DNA of 64,000 nt from Kappaphycus alvarezii (lineage: Eukaryota > Rhodophyta > Florideophyceae > Gigartinales > Solieriaceae). Shown in pieces: positions 37,168-47,700 of this stretch. The stretch spans positions 1,240,001-1,304,000 of the forward strand of contig NADL03000471.1 of NCBI GenBank assembly GCA_002205965.3, read 5' to 3'. Below the pieces are notes generated by a model. It saw nothing but the letters and a program-made list of their open reading frames with translations, had not been told where the DNA came from and did not search any database. Every line of letters starts with the position of its first letter. Positions within the stretch are counted from its first letter, which is position 1. The translations under genes were made by a program, and so were the position numbers.

Positions 37168-38364
37168 TTACGGCATAATCAGATAGCGCGACAAACTAGG
37201 TGGCGGACATGAGAAATTGCTACTGGTCTGCCTACTGCCATGATGTTGACAGACTCTAACGTTCCATAGCAAGGATGCAGCCTTGTAGAGCAACGCAATT
37301 GGACTCTTTCGTACCCGCAACATACGCTTGTAGTCCTGCGAGGACCAGATTTGTTTCAGGTCCTTGTACGCCCACTCGACCGCCTCCCGTACAGAACTCA
37401 TGCCTTTGTTATAGACCAGCTGTTCAGCAGTCGCCGAAGCTCGATCGTGGGCAACCTGAAGCCACGCTCGGAGTATGTACGCGGTATCACCGTACAGGCA
37501 ATACTGTCGTCCACCTATCACCATTGTAGATTGCAGTTGCTGATCCATGCCGCTTTGACGGTATAGCGTCATGTCGTGACGGCGTCCTACCTCCGGACCG
37601 TACAGGTGGAACATCAGTCCATCGGGAGTCGTCACCGTCTGATAGATGAGGCAATGGAACCTTTTGTGTCCCGAGTAACAAGCACGCTGTAGGCTTCCTC
37701 TCCCACCGGGTCTACTCATCTGTATCTTCGTAGAGCCGATAAATCCAGCACAGTTATCTAAAGGGGCCCCTTTCTCGTAGATGGCCGCGGCGTAGAGCGG
37801 GGCCCTTTCGTGCATCAAGTCTGAACGAAAGGTTTCGATGGGACTTCCCCTTGTCACAATAAAGCCCTCCACCACCTCCCAAAATACCTCACAAAGCGCA
37901 GAAGCACGCATTCCAAACACAGTTTCCAGGTCCCGCAACCTTGTAGGAAAGGACAAGCGCTTCAGAACGATACACGTCGCCGTAATAGCCTCGCAACTGT
38001 AGCCTGACCGAGCTGTTGGCCCTCCACCCCAGGACAACACGCCGCACACGGTACCAATTTCGGACTTGCGAAAGCGAAACTCAGAGAGCGACTGCTCTTC
38101 ACTGTACGCGTTAAGGTTGAAGCGCATGGTGGATATGTGTCGCGATCTCAGCCGAATGTGTCCGCCAATCGCGTCGCGCTCTAGCCGCAGACTGACTAGT
38201 GCGAAGTAGAAGTTGCACGTCCGCATCGCATTCGAGCGCCGGAAGGAATCGCCGTCTTCTGGAGCGAAGATGTTGCCTGGCCTTTCCGATGGAGTAGTCC
38301 TTCTGGCGCATGCTGCTGACTGCAGCGGAGTACTAGCGCAAGGGCTCGCCGTCATCATACTCAT
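37168..38364 (-). CDS. PIF/Harbinger transposase, copy 3, intact ORF lacking the first catalytic Asp
   Basis: A continuous 398-codon ORF, the longest in the window. C-terminal DDE_4 nuclease blocks are clear: GFIGSTKIQMSRPGG, YSGHKRFHCLIYQ, PDGLMFHLYGPEVGRRHD, YCLYGDTAY (second Asp) and REAVEWAYKDLKQ (Glu). Where family members normally read FIDGT, this one reads FIGST, so the first metal-binding Asp appears lost. Without it the enzyme should be catalytically dead, even though the frame is open. The N-terminal about 150 residues match the helical pre-nuclease region in length. Family length is roughly 350-450 residues, so it is full size. It sits inside the hAT element, tail to tail with its Myb-like partner. 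Confidence 0.85.
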   Translation of the reverse strand: MSMMTASPCASTPLQSAACARRTTPSERPGNIFAPEDGDSFRRSNAMRTCNFYFALVSLRLERDAIGGHIRLRSRHISTMRFNLNAYSEEQSLSEFRFRKSEIGTVCGVLSWGGGPTARSGYSCEAITATCIVLKRLSFPTRLRDLETVFGMRASALCEVFWEVVEGFIVTRGSPIETFRSDLMHERAPLYAAAIYEKGAPLDNCAGFIGSTKIQMSRPGGRGSLQRACYSGHKRFHCLIYQTVTTPDGLMFHLYGPEVGRRHDMTLYRQSGMDQQLQSTMVIGGRQYCLYGDTAYILRAWLQVAHDRASATAEQLVYNKGMSSVREAVEWAYKDLKQIWSSQDYKRMLRVRKSPIALLYKAASLLWNVRVCQHHGSRQTSSNFSCPPPSLSRYLIMP

Positions 38365-38684
38365 TTACTCAAATCACGTGGATTTCGTAATATTCTATTC
38401 GGAAAAATTTGTAGATAATAATGAGAGCACCACGTGTATCATTTTACAGTGCTTTGCCGAGTGAATTTCTATTTCGTAATCTCTCTAATGACTTCAGAAA
38501 GTCATTAATTCTTTTATTGCCCCAGGAAGTCTTTAATCCCTTTGTGAGTTCATATGCAAAGGTAGGGAATAAAATGACAATTATTTTGGAATAATTCTAT
38601 TACATATTACATATATCATAATTGAAATTTTTTAAATTTTTATGTACTTAAAATTCTATGACCAATCATTCTTCGCCATCACTA

Positions 38685-38692
38685 GTGTAGAT
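38685..38692. repeat. 8-bp target-site duplication, right copy (GTGTAGAT)
   Basis: Identical to 31814-31821 and immediately outside the right terminal inverted repeat of the hAT element. Confidence 0.85.
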
Positions 38693-38699
38693 TGTCTGT

Positions 38700-39180
38700 A
38701 ACTAAAAAATGAACTTTAATGCATTCAGTAGGATACTCCTACTGAATATTAAGTATACTAGGACATGACCCGATTACTGCTTTCCAACTCGTTGCTGGTT
38801 TTCTCAGTTCTTTTGATGGGCCACTGTTTCTGTACAATTTGTGATTAAACTGCAGCCAATGGAATGCTTTCTCCTTTGTTAATATTAAAACCACCTGCAG
38901 CCTATAGATAACATGCAAGTGTTGGAATAGTTTGGGTCTCAGTGAGCCAATGAATTACAGGCAAGTGGAGTCGATTGGTCTTCAATATGAAATCGCAATG
39001 CCTGCACAGAAAGAAGTTTACTGCGTTCGGCATCTGTAAGCCCTGTGTAAATGGGGGGTTAATTTACTGTGGTAGATATGTGGGTTGGTATTCAGTAAAT
39101 TTGTACCGAAGCGTAGATATCGTATCATTGTCAAGCCAATTGCGAAACCGTACGATGCGTCGAAAGCTGTGGATGGCACT
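38700..39180. other. Intergenic, nothing identified
   Basis: Host DNA immediately right of the hAT target duplication. No ORF or repeat recognised. Confidence 0.4.
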
Positions 39181-39185
39181 CCAAT

Positions 39186-39660
39186 CTACCAGAAGGTGGA
39201 AGGGAGGCCAGCCAGCAAACAAGCGGCATTGGAGGTTATGTCAAAGCGGAGTGCCGCTGTAAAAAATGGCTCTAACCTTCGAAAACCGTTCCTCGCGAGT
39301 TCCTTGACGACGGAGAACGCCGCCGGATGCCAACCTCCAAGCGTTGAGACGGGGACAGGAACCAGCCTGTTTCTCCCAGGCAGCTCAGCAAGGAACCCTT
39401 GGTATTTCCGCTGCTTCTCTGCGTGAGCTGCGTTGAGGCTTGTGAGTGGGTTGAAAGCCCTGGCTCTTGTGTGGGAGGGAGCGAGCGGTTGACAAAGGTT
39501 ACGTCGAAGTAATCCGTGCCACCGGCGGCTCCCATCGCCCTGATATCCGGCCTCGTCCTGTTTTGGTAGTGTAGACGAGGTTCGATGAATGGACGTCGGG
39601 CGGCTCTTGCAAGGTCGTTCCCAGTAAAGTCTTGATACTCGATTTTCGGGTGATTCCATA
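39186..39660 (-). pseudogene. 3' remnant of a non-LTR-type reverse transcriptase
   Basis: The minus strand gives, over two frames, PFIEPRLHYQNRTRPDIRA, GGTDYFDVTFVN (about 39515-39490), then AAHAEKQRKYQGFL (about 39410), VPVPVSTLGGWHPAAF and VKELARNG (about 39300). The sequence pattern (RTRPDI, FDVTFVNP, K..KY, STLGGW, a terminal helical region) matches the region downstream of the RT domain in LINE-like retroelement proteins of algae and oomycetes, the part probably following the fingers-palm-thumb. No RT core is present, consistent with 5' truncation typical of such elements. At least one frameshift. Confidence 0.6.
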
Positions 39661-39669
39661 ATTATGACG

Positions 39670-40740
39670 CGCACATTACTGTACTGTGTCGTGCTTGCAC
39701 AAGTAAAAAAAAGGCAGGTTCCGCTTGGCCCCCTGGGATAAAAATTAAGGATCGTCACAGTTCATTCAAGTTCCCCATTATTTAGTACACATGCCAGTTC
39801 CCGCGAAATGATCGCGTGGGTGCATTGGTGCCTGAGGTTCAGTGGCTTCCGAGGTCTAGAACTTGCTCGCAATCTGCGGCATGAAGGTTTCCAGAAACAA
39901 GACGGTGGCAAGTTAAATCGCACCTAGGGGATCTGAGAGCAAATGGCTGGAAGTGGAGACTCGGATGGCGAGGTAAATTTCGAGCTAGCAGTAGAGTACA
40001 AATACAGTAGGTTACGTGAATAAGCTGATGTTTCGACTGATTGTAGCAAGTAACTGAACCATACTCTTCTTCATTTTCTAGAGTTCTCTACGACGCTTCG
40101 CACGGCAGCGGAATAGAACGAAATTAACTGGGATTCCAGCAAACCTCACAATCTCTTCGCTCTTTGAAAAGGAGGAATTTTGGCGTTATTTTAATGTATG
40201 GAAGATGTGGTCGCTGTACCCACGCCGCTAGTGCGTTGCGCGAACAAGTCGTCACTGATGGGTAAGGAGAGGCACTTTCTTTTTCTCGCGGTAGCCGCTC
40301 GCACGCTTCCTCTGTGTATAACCATTAAATCATTATGACCGCCGCAGTTGTCAAAAAATAAAACGCAACGCCGTTGTTTGGAGCGGCTGTGATGTCTATC
40401 TCCGTGTCTAGCACTTGGCCATTTAATTCGCATCTGCCCAACCCTTGGGCCCTTTGCGATATGATACCTGGTACCCACGGAATGTTACCTTGTTCCTAGC
40501 TAGTGTCTATTGGACCGTTGTCCTCATATGATTTTTTACCTCAGCGCATTTCTTGTCCCTCCGCATTAGTTCATGAGTGTAGAAGGCCGATCAAAACAAA
40601 CTTTTCAAGATTGTTGACCTCGGTTAAGCCTAGAGCAATTTTCCCTCACCAGCTTCCGCTCTTCGCAGAAGTTGTGAAAACGACTACGTTTTGGAAGGAA
40701 AAATAGTTCGTATTATCGTGGGGGTTTCAGAAACGAGGGC
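39670..40740. other. Intergenic region without a supported gene
   Basis: Short ORFs only. On the minus strand near 40345 the phrase VLFFDNCGGHND recalls a DDE transposase Asp motif of the pogo/Tc type, but nothing else of that family is visible around it. Confidence 0.3.
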
Positions 40741-40745
40741 GCACG

Positions 40746-40764
40746 TACAGTAAAAATTACTGTA
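40746..40764. repeat. Short hairpin TACAGTAA-AAA-TTACTGTA
   Basis: Perfect 8-bp arms around a 3-nt loop. It belongs to the family of TACTGTA/TACAGTA palindromes seen elsewhere in the window. Confidence 0.8.
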
Positions 40765-40845
40765 CTGTAACTTAACATGAAAAACCTGTTTTCCAGTAAA
40801 AATTTCGGCCTTCCAAAACATTTCCTTTCCAAAATGTAACGGAAA

Positions 40846-40887
40846 CTGTCCTCATATGAGGACAAAGTGTGCCTCATATGAGGACAG
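40846..40887. repeat. Nested palindrome pair, CTGTCCTCATATGAGG arms
   Basis: A 16-nt arm CTGTCCTCATATGAGG (40846-40861), a 10-nt spacer, and its exact inverse CCTCATATGAGGACAG (40872-40887). Each arm is itself largely palindromic: 40848-40863 reads GTCCTCATATGAGGAC, a perfect 16-bp palindrome, and CCTCATATGAGG recurs at 40872. A half-copy (GTCCTCATATGA) lies near 40522. It may be a regulatory dyad or cruciform-forming site. Confidence 0.75.
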
Positions 40888-40899
40888 AGCATGGTCGTA

Positions 40900-41570
40900 T
40901 AGACACTAGGAATGGATCGTTGCGATCCTTGCTGGCGAACACCCCAGCACAAGGTTCAATTCTCCCGTAATACTGTCCGGCCAAAACTGCACAGTATGTC
41001 ATCCCTACTTCTGCCTTCATTGCTTGACACCACGCCAATTTAGTTGACATCCTTTTCCAGCAAATCCTAATGCCCTTCCCTGATCAGAATTATAAAATTA
41101 GACCTCACCAGCATCAGCAAAGTAAGCATCATCAACCTACCACAACCAGCTCAATATACTGTAAATGGTACTCTACCTTGCGCTCACATTCAGTTTCCTC
41201 ACCGGGCACGAACGGGGTTTAGCGCTGGTAAACTCGCTCGACGCTGAAAGACATGCATAAAGGCCTCCGTTTGAATTCAGGATCGCAATTGAAACGGCAG
41301 AGACCAGTAAAAGCTGTACGTGATGCAGAACAGACTTTCCGATTAACAATTGCAGTGCGCCGTAGGCTAACACAACAATATTTGTTGAATTTTATCCTAT
41401 GGTAGCAAGATCAGGCCGCCGGAGAGCAACGCTCTCATCAGTAACTGTAAGGGATAGCGGCCCTGTCAGACTTATTTGAAGTGCCGGCCGTCGCACAAGA
41501 GCAATCCTCTAAACTTGCACCTCTTATCAGATAGCTCTGCAGACAGAAAAACTTGACAAACTGTAATCAA
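40900..41570. other. Intergenic stretch downstream of the methyltransferase gene
   Basis: No supported ORF. This contains the presumed 3' flank of the minus-strand methyltransferase gene. Confidence 0.4.
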
Positions 41571-41580
41571 ATTCTTAGCG

Positions 41581-42850
41581 CTATCGCCAGGCGATACAAC
41601 ATAGATTTCGTACACTTACATCATCTCCCCAGATCCTGCATGTTGAAACCCGTTTAAACCCTGCCTCCTCCAACAAGGCGGCGCGATCCAGCACCAGCGC
41701 CATCTCAAGAGCCTCCCCTGCCAACAGCCTTGGTAACGTGAGCCTTCTCATCTTCGCATACCCTAGTCTCGCATCTGTTGTTCTCCAGTCTAACTCCTCT
41801 TCCCAAACTCCTGCAAGCCTCTTCTCTCCAATACTTCCCCTGCAACGGCCCGCAACCCCCTCCTCAACCGATGCCGTGAAACCCTTCCACCTCATTCCTA
41901 CCTCAGCACCCTGTCTCTCAGCAATTGCCGTAATGCATACCGAGTCTCCCTAGCCCGCAAATCCCCATCATTTCCCTCCCCTTTTGCCCGATTCGTAACT
42001 CCTAGTACACCTCTCCCAACCGTCAACACCTTATCCAGCTCCTCAGTTCGCCGCACCACGCGTGACAAAGGCTCCCTTTTTTCTCCCTGAATCTTCTGCA
42101 AACAACACGAAACCAGTACACTGCTGCAGCACGTCGCTCGGCGGCCAATTGAACTACAGCGTCGCCCAATCCCCCACAAGCATGAAGGCCTATCACCAAA
42201 TCTTCCCTCCCAACATACTCTGTTCCGACCCGGACCATCGCCTTCTCCATGGTCAATCCCCGCGTTAATTCTCCATACAGGGCACGGGCCGTATCCACCA
42301 GCAGTTCATCTTGCTCGACAGCATGCACATGGATTTGACGATTTGTAAGATGTTCCGCGAGATGAGCAGCTAAATGGCCATGGCCTGCTCCGAGATCTAC
42401 GACCCTCTTTACCGGTACGGTGGATTGATCAAGGACTTGGTCCACCACGGTGACGAGAGCGCGGATCTGTGCGCGTTTTGCTGGACGCGGGCGAGTTTTT
42501 GACCTGCGACGGGATTGGCCGGAAGGTTTGGGAAGATTGAAAGGGTGGGAAAGCTTTGGCAAGAGATTGGATGGAGGCAGCGAGGGAGGAAAGGGTAGGG
42601 GGCGTGAGTTTCGAATAGGGCCCGATGCCAACTGAGTGGCATTGAGATAGGTCTGAATCAGTGAGGGATAGGAGATAGGAGGAAATATGAGCAGGAAAGT
42701 TAGGAGGGAATAGGCTGGTGATGCGATGGTCTAGAAGGGAGAGATGGAAGTGAGCAAGGGAATGGAGTTGGTTAGAGTAACGAAGGGGATGGAGTCGGGG
42801 ATGAATAATGCCGCCATTGAGCGCTCCGAGCGACGCTGTCGAATTACTTA
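41581..42850 (-). CDS. METTL25/RRNAD1-type methyltransferase (frame broken by small indels)
   Basis: The minus strand encodes a class I SAM-dependent methyltransferase. It shows a basic PAKRAQIRALV lead-in, motif I VVDLGAGHGHLAAHL (about 42405), an acidic post-I site VHAVEQDELLV, and VIGLHACGGLGDAVV (about 42190). After a frame change comes SCCLQKIQGEKREPLS (about 42110) and RETRYALRQLLRDR (about 41955), and after another change ALVLDRAALLEEAGF and SVRNLCCIAWR just before the stop at 41581. The LHACG and SCC blocks, plus the conserved DR..LLEE.GF end, place it in the METTL25/RRNAD1 family; its substrate is not settled here. No sequence is inserted between the blocks, so indels rather than introns explain the frame changes. 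The N-terminus, in a third frame, is uncertain. Confidence 0.75.
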
Positions 42851-42859
42851 GAGTACCAA

Positions 42860-43420
42860 CTGTTAATGTGACGCCTTTGTGTTTTGGCTACACTGAGATT
42901 ACGGTAGCTTGACAAACCATGACGGCAACTACAGAAAAGAATTCGATTATTGCAGCATGAGTACAGTGCTGCACCCACTGTAGATAAAGTACGCTACTAG
43001 CTCTCAAACTCTACATTTTGGCAATCAAGCATTATCTCCACGTAGAATCTCCATGTAATCCCTTTGGAAGCTACGGGAATATTTGTTTACACGACTAGAC
43101 GATTCAGGTGATGCATTTGTCAACTTGGAAATCATTTCCTGCTTAGTTCCGCAACTACCCGACTCCGGTAAATGCGATTCATACACAATGTGCATCTCGA
43201 ACGAGCCGTTACCCTATCAGCGCCTGCCTCTTAAGACGACCATGAAAGCGCAATTGAAATCAAATGCAGCCCAGGGCGACCCGCAATTTCATTATCACTG
43301 ATTAGTGACAAGAGGTTGCTGCACTGTGGTTTTTGTACCAAAAAGGCAGCAAGCTCATGCATAAATCATTCTCCTCCTGAGAGTGAGCAAGCAGTCCTCA
43401 TTGAAGAAAAAGCTCTCCGT
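42860..43420. other. Divergent intergenic region
   Basis: Lies between the minus-strand methyltransferase gene and the plus-strand basic-protein gene, so it should hold both promoters. No TATA-like match to the TTTAAATAGGGG motif was found. A weak ATAAATCATTC lies about 75 bp before the start at 43429. Confidence 0.35.
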
Positions 43421-43428
43421 TCTGCAGA

Positions 43429-44299
43429 ATGTCCGCACCACCGACGTTAGCAGAGGTGGCCCAAGACTACAGTGAATTTCATGTTAGCGTCGAGGCGCAT
43501 AACCCTGGGAAACGCGAGGCCCAAAGAGCTCTCGGCGCTCGTGTCCTAAGAAGGGTCTCAAGTAGCGTCGATTTCAGGCGGTTTGCAAGTCTTGGGAAGG
43601 CCGACGATGAAGAAACTGCCTCGCAGAAAAAGGTTAAGGACGGCAGTAACGGACGTGAAATTAAAAGGGGAGCAGATAACTTCGAGGAAGTTCACTTAAA
43701 GTCTGAGAGAAGTCACCGGAAGGGCGAGGAGAATGGGAGAATGGTCAGAAGAGCCCTGCTGGTACTGGGCAGTCGGGAACAGGAAGTTGAGGGCGAGTGC
43801 AGGAAATTCGCAACGAGATCAGTCCACTGCTGTTTCCGCCCAGAGGTTGCGGAGAAAGCTTTCTGAAAGGATTGGTTTCACTCAAACCTCGAGCGGCAGA
43901 CATTCAGGGAACACCATGAACACACCGAATCAACAGAGGTTTCAAGGTGAAGTCAAAAAAGCAGGTGCCTCAAAGCTTGATCGTGAAACGAAGACACCCT
44001 CGGAACAAAGCCCAAAAAAACTAGTCTCTGAGGCTGGCGCTTTAGTCAAAAAGCTGTCAAAGAATGTTACGTTAAGGGGCCTCCAAAAATCCAAGTTCGA
44101 ACTGATAGTATGCCCATTGACTCTTCTCCGGTGAGCGAGAGTTCGGATGCCGTGCGAAAAATCTCAAAACAGAGGGCAAGCTATTAATAGCAAATCGGTG
44201 AAGGCAGAGCCATGTCCGAGGGAAAAGTCGGCTGCGTTCTATGGCTCACGGCTCCTGAGGAAAGTCTCTAGCAGCTTCGGCAGAAAGCCAAATAGCTGA
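43429..44299 (+). CDS. Basic protein with repeated R-x-L-R-R/K-x-S-S motifs (frameshifted)
   Basis: From ATG at 43429 (MSAPPTLAEV) the first frame runs to about 43720, then coding character continues in a second frame and ends in a third with a TGA at 44297-44299. A short motif recurs: ARVLRRVSSSVDFRR (about 43535), AQRLRRKLSERIGF (about 43840), AGALVKKLSKN (about 44030) and GSRLLRKVSSSFGRKPNS at the C-terminus (about 44245). The RRVSSS/RKVSSS cores look like basophilic-kinase phosphorylation sites. The rest is Lys/Glu/Ser-rich and probably disordered. I recognise no domain. The return of the same motif in three different frames is the best evidence that the gene is real and that the indels are recent or artefactual. 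Confidence 0.55.
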
Positions 44300-44737
44300 T
44301 GACCAGCATACCTGTGCTTGGAAATCTTGATATTGCGTTTCTGTAGAAAAGTTACTGTAGTGCGCTCGTTACGAGCAGACATGAATCTGCATTGATTTGT
44401 TCAGGGCAGAGGTAAAGAGTATAAACGGCCTTCTTGAAACAGCTCTGCAGCGAGATCCTGTGAAGGACAACTCTGGACATTTTCTTCGGAGAGAGTATCT
44501 GCTGTACTTCGAGTAATAAAATAAAGATCGAAGGGTCGGAAAAAAACACAAGAGGGCGGATTCTGTTTAATGACGTGCTCGCTGTTGGCAGCAACCTAAT
44601 CGAGATCTAGTTTCATGGAGTCTCTGAAGTACATGTCCGAAGCGAACTCAACGACAACCGTGGGGCAGCGCAAACAACGAGAAGCAGACTCAATCGGCAA
44701 ATACGTTCAACTTTATCCGCTGTAGTTAGACAAAAAG
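44300..44737. other. Intergenic between convergent genes
   Basis: Tail-to-tail spacer between the basic-protein gene and the GYF gene; it should contain both polyadenylation regions. No distinct element seen. Confidence 0.4.
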
Positions 44738-47700
44738 TTATTTCATTTCCGGAGTCTCAATAGTTCCCTGCATAATCCTCGAACTGGTGGATGTGAAGCC
44801 AAGCACCAAGCTTGGGTCAACCTTAGCAGCACGGTGCCTGCGGCCTTTCTTTCTGCCTCCAGTACCACTTGCACCCGCGTCGGCAACTGTGCTGTTTCTC
44901 TCAAACTCAAGTCGGCGAATAAACTCGTCGGCAAAAGAGCGTGTTTGATCATTAACCGAGATTTTGCAGCACTGTGTCCCTGATCTCAGACGCTGACTTC
45001 AGCGTTACCAGGTATTGAAACAATATAGAATCCTGGTTCTTGATTCCTGTGATTCGCTGCATATTCTCAGTACACCAATTCGCAAATTCGTTGCTGATGC
45101 GTCCATTAATTTCGATCGATTCATCTACAGGTCTCTTGGGATGTGCCGGGGCTTTCCTAGACGATGCGGTCGCGGTTGAGGGTTGCTTCACGGCTGTTTG
45201 ACGAACTTGTGTTGTCGGTTGCGCTGCATGAGATGCTGCCTGTGCGAAGTTCGGACGTGCTGAACGGGAGGAGCCAGTTCCCTGCGCTGCGCACCAACAG
45301 ATTCCCAGAAGGGAGTTTCGTCCTCCATCTTCTTACCAACAACCGCGCAGTGGGTCTTCTCGGCAACGGCTGCTTTGTATTTTTAGCACGAGACTCGCCC
45401 ATCCAGTCTTTGTCACCAATCTGCTGCTACTGTTCGCCACAGAGGACATTTGGTGCGGCATTAGGCGCTTCCCGAGAAAGCTGTACAGCTGCCCTTTTCT
45501 TCTGTTCCTCCTCGAGCCTCATTTTTCCTTGAAACTCAAAGTTTGTACTTTGCTGGTATCGCTTGCGCCGCCCAGGCTGCGCCGAAGTCCAACGACCCGC
45601 CGTAGCTTTCCAGCTTCCTCTCTCTCATGCTGAGCAGCAGCAGCAGCATTACGCTCTTCAGCCTTGCTTCGCATCTCTTCCTGTCTTGAATTTCCCGTAG
45701 ACTCAAACCATTTCGTCGCGGTCTGGCTGTTTGTCGCCTTGCTCCAAGGGGCGACCGTCGGAAGGGCCTCCGATTGAGCTCTAGCTGGTTTGACAGCTTC
45801 GTTAATGTTATCTCTAGTGTCATCCTCCCGAACGGCAACCTGCTGTGCATCACCACGGAGCGGCTCTACGACTGGCTTCAACGTCTTGGCTCATGAGAGA
45901 GTACTTCGTCCCTAATTTCTCGTTCTCCACACTAGGTTCAACCGCAGCTTCTCTCACAACCTTGGTAACGGGAGGCTCCTCAGCTACCTCTTGCACCACG
46001 TTTGGCGCCTTCGACCTACTGTCTCCCATCCCTGCGCCTCGTTTGGAGCGATGTTCTCATATGTGCTGCTTAAATTTCTCCGGACCTTGTTCGAATCTTC
46101 ATCCATGGCAACAACACCACCACTAACAACGCCTGCTTTTGAGCCTCAGGAGTTACAACAAGGGCAGGAGCGCTTGGACCAATGTTTCCATTGTATTCAT
46201 GTGCTTCGGCGAATGCGCGTTGCCTGACTATCTGCAAACGAGGGATGGTCGCATGGGGCTCTGGCGCCAAGGCTGTCGTAGTGTGAGGCTGAATTGCAAA
46301 CGCCTGCCCCTGGGATGCAGTTTGGGCCTGCATAAGCAGGTGGCTAGTCGAATCTGCAACTTGCTTAATTCGTTTGAGCTGAATAGTGAGATCATTTGCT
46401 GCCGATTGTGCCTGGGAAAAGACAACTCTGGCCCTCTCGAGCTCATGAGAGCCCGCTGGGGAGGCGTTCATTGCCGCTTGTGCTGCTGAGAAGTTCGGAT
46501 ACATCGGTAAGATGCTGATACGCGAGTTCGTAGCTCCTCTGCAAAGTGACCAGTCGATGCTTCAACATCCATACATCTTGGACAGAACTAGGTGGGGCTT
46601 GGTTTTGAGCCTGTGCCAGCACACTGGCATGTTGCGCCGCTCTTGCCTGTTGTTGGGCCTGCATCTGCTGCGCCTGGACTCGGGCTTGAACTTGTGCTTT
46701 CACTTGAACCTGGCGTAAGGCTTCTGCACGAGCATGGGCCTCAGCTTGCACACGGGCTTCAGCTTGCACTCGCGCCTCAGCTTGCACTCGCGCCTCAGCT
46801 TGCACTCGCCTCAGCTTGCACTCGCGCCTCAGCTTGCACTCGCGCCTCAGCTTGCACTCGCGCCTCAGCTTGAACGCGGGCCTCGGCTTGAAGACGAGCC
46901 TGAATCTGAGCCTGATCATGCGGTGGTACGTGCGTGTTCAGGGAACCTTGTATCGCTAGATGCATAGGAAGCCCTGAGCTTGAATCACGTATGCCTTCTA
47001 GTTGTTGGCCTGCAGCGGCGGAGTCCATTCCGCTGCTTAGGCGCAACCATGGAGGAAGCTCTGACCCGGTAGTATGCGTTGTCGGAACCGCAGTGGCGGC
47101 AGAAGAAGTCTGCAAACCTGGCTGGGCAAATGAGGCATGAGCGATGGCGGGATCAATAGCCATCAAATCTTGATCGGAGGTAGTCAGCGGCAATGAATTC
47201 ATGGCATTTGGACCGGTTCTTTGCGATTGAGGTGGAGGAATACGGTTACCCGAATGAGGAAGCTGAGTTGATACTTGATTGACATGCTGCGTTCGCTGCA
47301 AGCCCATCATCATCGCGTTCCAGGACATGGATTCGTTACTCGCACCGTTCGGCGCGAGGTTCCGCTGCTTCTTGGGCGGTACGACGGCCTTGTCCATGAA
47401 AACAGGATCGTTGCTGGCAACTGCGCTAGAGAAGTCCGCGACTTTTGGGCCAACATTCTGGGACGGCGGAATCTGCGGAGTCACTGTCGTAGGCTCCTTA
47501 ACAGGCTCACTACTCGCAATCGGTTCATCGCGTTTGTTCGGGATGGCCTCAGCATCCTGTTTCATGAATGCTGCGAAGCGGCTCTGCTTGGTCGGCTGTG
47601 TTTCCGGCTTGACATTATTCCAGCGACAACAGGAACTACTGGCGCAGCCTGCACAGGTTCAATTTTCTCAACGGGAATCTCAGCTGCAACTTTCGGAAGA

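Larger units (their letters stand above)
31822..38684. mobile_element. hAT transposon with TSD and TIRs, carrying a nested Harbinger pair
   Basis: Left end TAGTGATGGC at 31822-31831 and right end GCCATCACTA at 38675-38684 form a perfect 10-bp terminal inverted repeat. They are flanked by an identical 8-bp GTGTAGAT at 31814-31821 and 38685-38692. An 8-bp target duplication and a TAGTGATGG-like end are hallmarks of the hAT superfamily, and a decayed hAT transposase lies inside at 32973-35145. The interval (6863 bp) is longer than needed because a Myb-like gene and a Harbinger transposase occupy 36064-38364, most simply by nested insertion. Subterminal regions on both sides are AT-rich and full of ATTA-type words. 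Confidence 0.85.

Noticed and set aside
40190-40478. pogo/Tc-type DDE motif (VLFFDNCGGH) on the minus strand
   Set aside because: Only a single short motif, with no second Asp or preceding domain blocks in any frame.
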